In this document: piece after piece, positions 10,206-19,755 of the stretch
How the letters are laid out: each line of letters begins with the position of its first letter
Numbering within the stretch: position 1 is the stretch's first letter
Source of the DNA: Cubamyces lactineus
Lineage: Eukaryota > Basidiomycota > Agaricomycetes > Polyporales > Polyporaceae
Length of the DNA stretch: 64,000 bases
Assembly: GCA_022376465.1 (NCBI GenBank)
Contig: JACDTU010000006.1
Span: forward strand, 372,001-436,000
Direction: 5' to 3'
Program-made: the position numbers and the translations under genes
Notes under the pieces: model-generated
Databases searched by the model: none
What the model saw: only the letters and a program-made list of their open reading frames with translations
What the model was told of the DNA's origin: nothing

Positions 10206-11733
10206 GGCGAGGGTGTACTGGGAACTGCAAATTCAAAGACAATAATGGCGTCAGGAAGAGCTGAGAATGCGGGGGACATTAAAGGGGTATCGAGGACTTA
10301 AAGCCTTTTTGTATGAGGAGGTGGTGGTGGGAGAGAGAAGTGAGAGGCTTTGTGCGGCGTTGGACCATAGACGCCAATCTCGCACGCTGGATCTAGCGTC
10401 GCCATCAAAGCGTGCCATCAGTGCTCCCGGGCTTCGCGCCTGTGCGAACAGCTCCCTGGAGCAGTGTACCTGTGCCGACTACCTCAGCTTAGACATCCTC
10501 GTCCTTATATGAATCGTCTATCTATCGCAATTATGTGGGCCGCAGCACGGCCAGAGCGGGCATTGGCCCGTGAATGAGTTGAGGCCAGTGCAGAAGGCAA
10601 GAGCGGCACCGTCCTGCCTCTTCGCTGCGATGCACGGATGCCTGCCCATTCCCACACAACGGTCATGCGCAGAGCGAAGCCGAATGCGTCGACGGGCGGG
10701 ATGATTACGTTCTCCTGACATATCTCCATCTGTCGACAAGCCATGCCGTGAGGCGCGCTCGGCGACATTAAGGTGGATGTGAATCCTCGGACTGGTAGGT
10801 AGTGGCGTCCGGTACGGCATGAGTTGTCGGTAGGTGACTGTAGGTCATCGCTGTTGGCCGTCTCGGTAAAATGGAGAACTGTGGGTGCCACGACACGAGG
10901 TGGGCCAGCCGAGGAGGCCCTAATCCATGAGGACGGCCCGCTGTGCTTCCGTACTCGCGCCTCATGGCAAGGATAGTTGTCGCGCTGCGAAAGATTAGAT
11001 AGATAGAATCTAGAAGCCGCCGACGCAGTGCGGCGGAGAACCACACTGTATGAAGTTAGCCGATGTGCCACCGCACACAGACGCACTGCTAAACGTGGAA
11101 GGCGTCTGGAGGATCAATATGACCTCAGTAGGAGCGCCTTGTTCTTCAGTAACCGCATGATCTACGTGCTTCTGTCAGCCCACGAGGATATCTAATAGAA
11201 GGCTTGCAGGTGGCCCACTCACTCCATGAATAGGCACCCAGTCCCAACACTGCGCTTTTGTATATGACCGCACGCACGTTCACCACAACGTATGTGCTCT
11301 AAGCACTACAGGTTAGACCGAGCAGAATAGCTGACAGTTAATATCCTGGCTACGATGCAAATCGCACAGGCAACCGGGCCGTCTACGATGTCCTGTGTTC
11401 TATATGACAATAGCTCCATGGTTTCTGCGCAGCAACAACTGTGAGCGATGGGAACCTTCAAACAGCAGTGCAAACTGACCGTACCTACCGTTCCTCGGAA
11501 TGCGGCCAGACCGAGTCATATGTATCGCGATGAGAGAGAACGACGGGAGATGATTCTCGATTGACGGATGCGATGGCGTAGGGCATGACCCACATACAGG
11601 GTCCACGCATACATTGAGTCGTCACCCTGGGTCCCACGGCGCCGTGATAGCACCCACAGAAGAAGTAGATGCTAATACTAAGCGATCTCTCGCGGGATGC
11701 CTACTTTCCGCGGTACCTGTTTCTAGAGGTCGG
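10206..11733. other. Intergenic, no gene seen
   Basis: A minus-strand frame of about 190 codons (10505-11086) has no motif, an odd composition and no splice context. I do not call it a gene. Confidence 0.45.
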
Positions 11734-12740
11734 TTATGCGCCACTGGCGCCCGATGCATCCTCCGCGACCTCGACCGGATGGCGCTTGCGCCATTCACTC
11801 AGGCCGCGCTCGAAGGTACGGTCGTCTACACCGTTCGGGACAAGACAGAACGTGACGCCTGATGTGGGGCGTCGTGGGTGTTAGTGACTCAGCGCGAGCT
11901 AGGAGGACGAGCGTCATGAAATGGGCGAGGCGCGCACCTAGTGATTCGACCTCCTTGTTTCGATGCTCATCGTCGAAGAATAACTTTCCGAAGAAGGAGA
12001 TCAGATAAGAATGGTAAGAAGATGGTGGGGTAAAAGCTCACCATCTCTGAGTATGGAAGACCCGTCTTCTTGTGCAATTCCTTGAAATGCCTGATCTTGC
12101 TTCCTGGACGGGCGGTGAGTCACAATACATAAAGAAGTGCATTGCGTGCGTACCTGGATAGATCTCCAGCTGGTCGAAGAACTCTATTGCGGGGGTTGGA
12201 GTTTCTCTCTTGTGCCCCGCTGGAGGAGGCACGAGGAGTAGCCTCAGCGCCTGTCGAGCGCTGCCGAGGGTCAGATGTCTCTCCCAGGATACGGCGGAGA
12301 GACCGAAACATACAGGTCTGGAGCGTGGGTACGGGAGCATGCGGCAATGGTAACGTCAGCTTCCCTCAATCTATGCAGGATCTCTGGGATATCGCGGTAG
12401 AAAGATATCTTTTGCTCATGTCTGACGACGATGAATAGATGTCAGCATCTTCCGAGTCCACTTCGCTTCACAGGGATTGTCGACTGACCTGTCGCGCAGC
12501 TCATTGACTGCGTTCCCTACGCGACGGATGGGTGCTATGAGATAAGTGGTCCTAGGGTAAGTGACATGACTCTATGTTCGCGGAGGTATGCACAAACGGT
12601 AAACGTGAGTATCGATCCAGAGATCCCACAACGTGTAGCTGCGCTGACGCAGAACTCGTTAGCTATGCTGAGTTCTCCAGTTGGTACTCGTGGTCTTACT
12701 CGAGATCAAAAGCCACGAGCTTTGGCAGTCTGCTGGTCAT
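11734..12740 (-). CDS. MDP1: magnesium-dependent phosphatase 1 (HAD superfamily)
   Basis: A small cytosolic HAD phosphatase. In animals MDP1 acts on protein tyrosine phosphate and on fructosamine-type sugar phosphates. Eight exons: 12740-12700, 12638-12598, 12534-12489, 12421-12314, 12260-12154, 12103-12042, 11983-11938 and 11858-11734. They sum to 191 residues, against about 176 in human MDP1. All splice phases agree. HAD motif I is FDLDYTLWDLW, with nucleophile Asp and DxD. The following WIDTHVYPP block is typical of MDP1. Motif II is AACSRT. The motif III Lys lies in YPGSKIRHF. Motif IV is LFFDDEHRN. No single reading frame reveals the gene because every exon is under 130 bases. It starts divergent from the F-box gene to its right. 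Confidence 0.93.
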
Positions 12741-13230
12741 GACGGTCGAGGAGAGAGCTGCACAGGCAGTGGCCACCGTTGAGTATAGCGGTGCTTATCA
12801 GGGGTAAGTATTGCGATTGAATGAGAGTATCAAGTTACTTGTTAACGATGTAAGTGGCTATGCTAAGGAGCGATTACTTACTCAATGAATTAGCGCCCAA
12901 TTAAGTCTTGTCTTATACCTCCACCACCATCATCACACTGTAAGGTTCACGCGGAAGAACTACTCGACAACTGGTAACCTCCCATCTTGCTAGTTGGACT
13001 AGTCAAGACTGGTACCATGAACATCCCACATCTGAACGCAGCTGTCGCCCACCGGCGACTCGGGATGTTATGGCCGCTTCGTGCGAGGAATCGGTCAGTA
13101 TCGCGTCTCCTATCTGAAGAGAATGACCTTGTAACACATTACCACCTCGAGAAGAACACCAGACACCCTGCCTGACGCAACGAGAGCTGACGAACTCTAT
13201 GGTCCATACTATGGTGTCAATCCTCCCCAG

Positions 13231-14895
13231 TGGCTCTCCACCGTAAACTCCATAGACGCCGACTCGCGCGAACGCTTGCTACGGCAGGAGCGTGAACGCG
13301 AGGAAGAACTGCGCAGCATCCGCGCCCTCCTCAACGCAGGAGTGTTCATCAACCGACTTCCAATTGAGCTCCTCGCTGAGATCTTCATGCAACTTAGGGA
13401 TGAGTCCTGGGACAACCCGCGCTGGTTCAACGTCCTGCGCGTCTGTCGCCACTGGTTCTATGTGGCCGCCACGGCACCACGGCTCTGGCAACGACTCCTC
13501 GTCAAGGACAGCACGAACTTGCTTCGCACGGGGCTGTCCAGGTCAAAGCACGTCCCGGTCGATGTCGAGATCGCACCGCGTGGGATGTACACGCTGTTTC
13601 CGGACGTCTTGTCCATCATTACGCCTCACGCCGAAAGACTCAGACTGCTGAAGCTTGGCAATATCCCTGCCTCTCATATGGCGCAGCTGATTACGTTTAT
13701 CAACATGTCCTCCATGCCGGCTTTGCAGTACTTCCAAGCTCATCTTCCTGTTGCGACCAGCGAAGGCATTGTCCTCAGAGAAGCCCAATTCCCTCGTCTG
13801 CGGAAGGTGCTCGTGTCCAATCTGAACGTTGTCGCCCAGCAGTCTCTGGTCTCTCGGATTGTTACTCTCGACCTGGGAGTACACGGCGCTCCGAGTCAGC
13901 AATCCGCGATGAGCATCGATGCATTCCTCACTATGATCAACAGCCTCGAGAGCATCGAGGAGCTGTCGCTGTCCTCCCTATTCATCAAGGGCGCTTCATC
14001 CGCTTACGCCCCAGACCCCACGAAACGGGTTCACCTCCGTCATCTGCGCAAGATACAGCTCACTCTCGACGCTGTGATCGTCAGGCGAGTCCTCGATGCC
14101 GTCGTGATCCCTTCCACCGCGGAGGTGCAGATCACTGCGCTGCACGAGGACCCTCTCGCGGTGCCGAGCATCTCTGGACTGCTCCCTGCAGACCGGGGCT
14201 GCCTGCCGATCCTGCCAGAGCTCGTCACCGCCCGAGTGCTATCGTGCGGGGACGGAGTCACGCTGTTAGGGTATCCAAACGTGCGCCCACCGCTGGCGGC
14301 GGGCCCGAGCAACCTGTCACTCTACGCCGAGCGCGCGGATGCGGAGTGGGGTCACAACATGCACGCGGGAGGGCTGTCTGAGCCTCTGGAGGTCCTTCGC
14401 GGGTCGCCGAAGCTGGAACTTCTGGACGTCGAATCGGTGACGACGCTCATCGCGGGCGTCGACTGGCCGAGCATCCTCTCGTGCTTCCCTCGCCTGCGCG
14501 AGATCACGATCGCGGAATGTGGAGAGGAAGTCGATTTGCCTCCGCCCGAGCTCCTGTTCGACGCACTGGACCCCACGAAAGCTCACGTCCCCGCGGAGGA
14601 CGGGGGTAACTCGAATACCGACCCGAAGATGCTGTGCCCGCTGCTCCAACGCCTGCGCCTAGTCGGGTGCTGGAAGAAGACGGACGCGCTGGTCGCGAAC
14701 GCGATTGCGTTCCTGCAGAACCGGCGGGCGAAGCTAGGGCAGGGCGCGGACTCGGACTCGGAGAAGCCGGTACTGGAGGAGCTATGCGTGAGCGTGCTGG
14801 CCGACATCGACGAGGACGCGTATTTGCAGGCGAAGACGCAGTTCGAGGAGGCGCTGAAGCCGTATGTTGCTCAGGTCGTGTATGAAGCGGCCTAG
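13231..14895 (+). CDS. F-box protein, intact (start exon unresolved)
   Basis: A predicted substrate adaptor of an SCF ubiquitin ligase. The F-box lies near the N-terminus (INRLPIELLAEIFMQL), with the typical VCRHWFYVAATAPRLWQ block after it. About 450 residues of irregular leucine-rich repeats follow, such as LRLLKLGNIPASHMAQL. The frame is open to 14895. No ATG occurs in frame before the F-box. A strong acceptor (CCTCCCCAG at 13222-13230) suggests a short upstream exon, possibly from the ATG at 13018 with donor at 13131. The gene is paralogous to, and convergent with, the next one. Confidence 0.8.
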   Translation, partial: WLSTVNSIDADSRERLLRQEREREEELRSIRALLNAGVFINRLPIELLAEIFMQLRDESWDNPRWFNVLRVCRHWFYVAATAPRLWQRLLVKDSTNLLRTGLSRSKHVPVDVEIAPRGMYTLFPDVLSIITPHAERLRLLKLGNIPASHMAQLITFINMSSMPALQYFQAHLPVATSEGIVLREAQFPRLRKVLVSNLNVVAQQSLVSRIVTLDLGVHGAPSQQSAMSIDAFLTMINSLESIEELSLSSLFIKGASSAYAPDPTKRVHLRHLRKIQLTLDAVIVRRVLDAVVIPSTAEVQITALHEDPLAVPSISGLLPADRGCLPILPELVTARVLSCGDGVTLLGYPNVRPPLAAGPSNLSLYAERADAEWGHNMHAGGLSEPLEVLRGSPKLELLDVESVTTLIAGVDWPSILSCFPRLREITIAECGEEVDLPPPELLFDALDPTKAHVPAEDGGNSNTDPKMLCPLLQRLRLVGCWKKTDALVANAIAFLQNRRAKLGQGADSDSEKPVLEELCVSVLADIDEDAYLQAKTQFEEALKPYVAQVVYEAA

Positions 14896-15096
14896 GTTCC
14901 GAGGTAGTATTGTAATCAATATCTGCAGCTGCTGTACAATATTGTTCCGATTGTATACTACTGTTCGTCATCTTTGCGAGTGGCGAACGCTGTACACAGT
15001 ATCTTGTTCTTGAGTGAAATGCTAACCTACGGATGCTGAGAGACTAGGTAACTACGCATATAGCCTACGGTTACCGGATGAGGCCCGTACGATCTT

Positions 15097-16686
15097 CTAC
15101 TCGAGGTCTTCCGGAGACCAGTCTGCTGCAACCACGACTCTAGTGACAGACAGGCTCATCGAATCCTCAAGCATCCTCTTCCTCTCTTCGTAGTACCCAT
15201 CCCAACCTCCGCGATACATATCGATCCAAAGCTCTTCCAGTACAACCTCTTTCCCGAATATGTTCCGTCGTCTGTTCAAGAACGACACGATGTTTTCCAA
15301 AACATTATCCGTCCACCTCCAGTTACCGACAAACCGCAAGCATCGCAGCTCCGGGCACATGATCGGAAACTTGTACGCCTGGGAGACCTCCCAAGTCATG
15401 GTGCGCGGAGTTGCATCGAACGCCACGAATATGCGGTCGAGAGGCGAAGCAAGCTCGCCATCTGCCATCGTCACGCTGATACGGAGCTCTCGCAGCCTTG
15501 GGATTCGCGAGAACGCGGTCCACCAGGTCGCCCCAAGCGACAACACGGGCGAGATCTTGACGTGGAGGACTTCCACTTGGGGTGTCCACTGCAGGATTGT
15601 CAGAACCGCGTCCGCAGGGAGGATGCTCTGGCGCACAGAACCCCGTGAAGGTGCTTGCAGGGTGACGGAAAGATGGATGCAAGAGTCTGCGGGCATCAGG
15701 CCGTCTTCGCTCGGCACAATCGATCCCTCGAAGGAGTGGTCGTGCGAAAGGGCGTGCACGTGAGCGACAGTGAGTTTTGAGAGGATGGGGAGCGTGCTCT
15801 TGTCGTCCGGCAAGTAGTCGCTGATCATGCCTGGGTATCGACTTTCGGCATACAAGCTACAGAGGGTTACCTTTGCGGAAGAGGGGATGACGAGGTCTTC
15901 GAGCAGCCGCTTGAGCACCGGCGCGTTCAATACCATGGTGAGCTTGCGGAGCTTTTTGAGCTCAACTTTGGGGAAGCTGGGAGGACGAGTTATCGTGGTA
16001 TTCGATACGATGATGCGAAATAGAGCGAGATCCTCGATGTTTTGCAGGGTCGCCAGCACATCGAGCAACGCGTCCAGGTCGAACGCGGTATCTCCACCAC
16101 CGTATGCAGCGACATGCAAAGTCGACAATTGTGAGATGATGGCTGCGGAGAACACATTCAAGTATGCGACGCGCAGCTCACGTAAGCTCGGGAAGCGGTC
16201 AGGCTCCAGCTGGAGAGGTTGTCCTGAGTACGTACAAGCGGCGCAGGCTGTCAGGTCTTGGAGTATAGGAAACGAGTGTGCCTGCAGAAACGCAAATGCC
16301 TCCGTGATCTGGTGTATCGGGATGGTATCGAGCCGTATACACTGCAGCCTGTGCACGTGGGGCGCGATGATAGGAACGACGCAAGTGAGGGGCAGACCAT
16401 GTGCGATTCCATAGGGCAAAAGACAGACGTCCACAGGGATGCCCTGGGAGCGCGCGAGCGAGTTGTGCAAGTCGTCGAGACTCCTACCAACCAGAATTTG
16501 GCTCCAAAGCCTCGGAGTGCCCGTGCCAACAACAAACCAGTGACGGCAGACACGTAGGACGTCGCGCCACCGTGCGTTATAGATCGGTGGACGCCCTGAG
16601 GCCTTCACGTACAAGAAGATCTCTGCCAAGAGTTCCATGGGTAAGCCATTGATGGGTGTGCCAGCGTTCAGGCCTTTCGACTCCAT
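15097..16686 (-). CDS. F-box protein, intact
   Basis: A paralog of the gene at 13231-14895 in tail-to-tail orientation with a 200-base gap. The F-box is INGLPMELLAEIFLYV near residue 15, then VLRVCRHWFVVGTGTPRLWS, followed by leucine-rich repeats. The ATG at 16686 gives 529 residues. Frame homology-like sequence continues about 20 codons upstream without ATG, so an earlier exon is possible. It is a presumed SCF adaptor; the substrate is unknown. Confidence 0.82.
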   Translation of the reverse strand: MESKGLNAGTPINGLPMELLAEIFLYVKASGRPPIYNARWRDVLRVCRHWFVVGTGTPRLWSQILVGRSLDDLHNSLARSQGIPVDVCLLPYGIAHGLPLTCVVPIIAPHVHRLQCIRLDTIPIHQITEAFAFLQAHSFPILQDLTACAACTYSGQPLQLEPDRFPSLRELRVAYLNVFSAAIISQLSTLHVAAYGGGDTAFDLDALLDVLATLQNIEDLALFRIIVSNTTITRPPSFPKVELKKLRKLTMVLNAPVLKRLLEDLVIPSSAKVTLCSLYAESRYPGMISDYLPDDKSTLPILSKLTVAHVHALSHDHSFEGSIVPSEDGLMPADSCIHLSVTLQAPSRGSVRQSILPADAVLTILQWTPQVEVLHVKISPVLSLGATWWTAFSRIPRLRELRISVTMADGELASPLDRIFVAFDATPRTMTWEVSQAYKFPIMCPELRCLRFVGNWRWTDNVLENIVSFLNRRRNIFGKEVVLEELWIDMYRGGWDGYYEERKRMLEDSMSLSVTRVVVAADWSPEDLE

Positions 16687-16921
16687 ACCCAAACCCACGC
16701 AGAAGATGAAGCGGTCTAGCTCTTCTACGACGTTCAGAAGTGGTAAAAAGGGCTGCCAGATGGGTAGTCCTCAGGAGATCTGCAATACTTGTGTTAGAAC
16801 ACACTCTGGACGTCATTCTAAACGTACGATTTCTTGGATTTTATCACTTCCGAGTCAAACAAGACTCCGCGCTGGTCGCTTGTCTTTGAACACGAGTCTG
16901 AGGTAAAACTCCAATCACCTC

Positions 16922-17006
16922 AGGACTCGCGGGCTGGCTGGCCAACACGCGTAAAGCGCGCGGGCGGCGCTTGTGTATATGGCACAGTCACAACCAGATA
17001 GCGGCT

Positions 17007-17030
<24 letters not shown>
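16922..17030 (+). repeat. LINE 3' tail with TC tract (copy 2)
   Basis: It matches 5526-5629 from AGGACTCGCGGGCTG through the AGCGCGCGGGCGGCGCTTGTG core, the CACAACCAGATAGCGGCTTC block and the CT run. No LINE coding sequence precedes it. It is either a severely 5' truncated LINE copy or a short element that borrowed the LINE tail. Confidence 0.8.
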
Positions 17031-17038
<8 letters not shown>

Positions 17039-17131
17039 ATGTCATTACCTGTTCCAAGGCTCACAGATGAGATGCGACGCAGAGGATTTTTCGACGTGCA
17101 GTACGATACGGTGGTGGCTTGCAGTGAGCAC

Positions 17132-17348
17132 TCACGACGGGCATTACGCGGTTACCTTTGGTAGAAAACTCGACGAAAAAGCGAAGTCGGTTGTTACCTG
17201 CCTAGTACGTTTTCCGAGATAGGTCACGTGTGCGGACCTTTTGAATGCCTTTTCGACGGTTTTTAGTAGATCTGGAGCGCAGGTAACCACCGACGATGCT
17301 TTCTTGTTGCGTTTTCCGCCAAAGATAACAGGGTAATGCCCGTCGTGA
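17132..17348. repeat. foldback inverted repeat, 69-base arms
   Basis: The arms 17132-17200 and 17280-17348 are equal in length and align without gaps at about 81 per cent identity. The outer 16 bases (TCACGACGGGCATTAC) and inner 8 bases (GTTACCTG) pair exactly. The spacer is 79 bases. No reading frame is seen. It could be a MITE-like foldback element or a hairpin RNA source. Confidence 0.75.
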
Positions 17349-17727
17349 CTGAGCTATATCGGAAAGCACGTGTGCTGCCAATGTAGACGCGTATCACGTG
17401 CACTGCCGTCGTCCGAGTCGCGACCGCGGCTGAGCAGCTCGCTGCTCCTTGTCGCCGTCGTCCGACCGAGTCCATGCCTGTCCCAGGACATTCCCCTTCA
17501 TAGTCTTAGCACTATTGCTACCACTTTCTTTGGCATTAGAGCAACTTCAACTGTGTGCGCTCATACTGCCAATAACCCGGATCTGTTGACCCTCAAGAAA
17601 CAAGTGTTGAATCCGAGGACGCGAACAGGAAGACCCCCACTGTCCGTGAGTCCTCAAGCTTTCGCACCGGTTCCGGGTTCGATAGGCACGCATTGATCAG
17701 CGTGAAATGCTGTAGAGTGTACTACAC

Positions 17728-19297
17728 ATGTACGTTACCCACGGCGACAACCGACAAACACCCATCCACCGTTTGCCAAATGAGCTTCTGGTATACATCT
17801 TTCAGCTGTACGACAGCGTCTCGGGCCCTCGAGCAAGGAGCGGATACCAGTGGTACCTACGGGAACAATCAATTTCAGAGACAATAGTCTATCAAGGGAA
17901 TGCCTCGTCATGGAGGTTGCTTATGTTAGTCTGTCGCTCTTGGCGCAGCGTCGGTCTCTCAACACCCTGTCTCTGGCAGTCCGTAGACGTCTGGAACGGC
18001 ACACAGTGGCTGGATCTGGCCCTGCTTCGCTCACGGGAGGCCCCGCTAGATCTCTATCTCCATAAGACGGACACCGCATTTGCTGTTATTCCCATCATCC
18101 TCACAAATTCCAAACGCATACGCAAACCTAGTCTTCCCACCACTTGACCCCGCCTCGAGCAAAACAGACCCCGACATCTCCCCATATCTACCAATCCTCA
18201 CCACCTGGATGCCGGCCCTAGAATACCTGATGGTATCAGCACAACTCAGAGTCCCTCTTGCCCTTCGTAAACAGTGGGATCTATCGGTGTCGCGCTTCCC
18301 TGCGCTGAAGGTCCTTCATCTTGCCTGCGCCTCCGTCCGTTGGTGTCCTACAGTCATCTCAAGCCTTACCTGCCTTGATATCCGTGGTTGCGCTTACGTT
18401 GGCCCAGCACTATCTTCTGACGAATTCCTCGGTGTACTGCAATGCTGCTATTCCCTTCGAGAGCTCCGGTTGCTTGATGAGTTCGTATCGTCTGCCCTCG
18501 CACATCACTCCCAGTCTGTACCCACAGACAACTTCGCCCGCGCTCAGAAAATGCCCCAATTACGAACACTCGTCATCGAAGATAGGCCGAAGATCATAGC
18601 CTGGCTCCTATCCTGCATCCGGGTTGCCTCTGATGGTTACATCTCCATCGTCGGGAGCATCCCTGGCTCAGAACTTCTATCCAACGCCTTCCGCTCTCTT
18701 CTGCCTCCCGAGGGACGCAATGCATACGTTATCCCCACCTTCTCGCTTACGCATGGGTCCATCAACATGTGGGGCAGTGACGCCGGCATTTCCGTTTCCT
18801 CCAGCAACGGTTTCAAGATGTGTCTCCAACTGCACTGGGGGGGCGCAGGGGAACTGGACTTCTACATGACTCACACAATGTGGCAGTTCCCAGCCCTCTT
18901 TCCCTGTGCGTCCATTGAGACGATGAATATCGGGGCCGATTATGACCATGTGCGGGGCAAAACCTCTTGGTACACTCTCCTTTCGAACTTCCATTGCCTC
19001 AAAAAGCTCCGTCTGGTTGGCCCGGGAAACATCACCCCATTCTTCGCCGCGCTCAAGCACGTCTTCCCATCCGAATAGGGACCCACGCCTCCAGTGTGTC
19101 CCAGGCTCCGCTCCGTTCATATCGAAATAGCAGCGTATACTCGGGGAGACATCGAGCTGCTGGTCTCTGCGCTCCATCGGCGTGCCGCCTACGGGTTGTC
19201 TCGTATGGAGCGAATGTCGCTTTACCTCAACGTTAACAAGCCGAAGAGACTCGACGACGAAGTAGACGCCTGCCGGAAGGAGCTTGACCTAGCTTGA
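17728..19297 (+). pseudogene. F-box protein pseudogene (frameshift and stop)
   Basis: Begins at ATG 17728 with an F-box (IHRLPNELLVYIFQLYDS) and the WRLLMLVCRSWRSVGLSTP block. Near 18128 one extra base moves the frame (RIRK continues as LVFPPLDPASSKTD in the next frame). A TAG at 19076-19078 then interrupts the C-terminal part, whose family-like sequence (VCPRLRSVHIEIAAYTRGD) runs on to 19297. No GT..AG intron explains either break. Sequencing error could explain one of them, less likely both. Confidence 0.75.
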
Positions 19298-19755
19298 CGC
19301 GTTGGTTACGCAATGGTATTTTGAGGGCCTAGTTGGAGATAGCTCTGACTCTAGCTCTACGTGAATCCGTATCTGGGTTCTTCCCGCTGCGCTATCTCTT
19401 TGAAGGTGTGCGACAGACCATTGTCTTTGCTCTCGTACATGAGCTACTGAGTAGTCCCGTAGCAGGGTCTCATGGCAGAGGAGACGTTGCGGTGCGTGTT
19501 TACGGCTTCATTTGCCTTCGTCCTCAGCTGACCATTGCTCGACTCTAAATGTAGATACGTATGTGTTACTGATAGACGGCTGCCTTGGTTTTCACGCGGC
19601 CCTCTTACAATATACAAGTGCGGCCTCGATTTGTTATACTTGGTCCCTGTAATCGTACATCGTGATGACTCGCTACTTAAATCCTACACCTTATCCTCAG
19701 ACACATTGATATAGCTAGTCAAGCCCCGGCACTGTCGTGTTATCCGACATCCCGC
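19298..19755. other. Intergenic, no gene seen
   Basis: Lies between the broken F-box gene and the 3' end of the amine oxidase gene. Nothing recognisable on either strand. Confidence 0.5.

Noticed and set aside
10505..11086. Minus-strand frame of about 190 codons as a gene
   Set aside because: No motif, unusual composition, no splice context and no promoter. Openness alone is weak in this GC-rich DNA.
5526..17030. Pol III promoter boxes in the two tail repeats, which would make them a tRNA-derived SINE
   Set aside because: No box A or box B match is visible in either copy, so the SINE idea rests only on shared ends.
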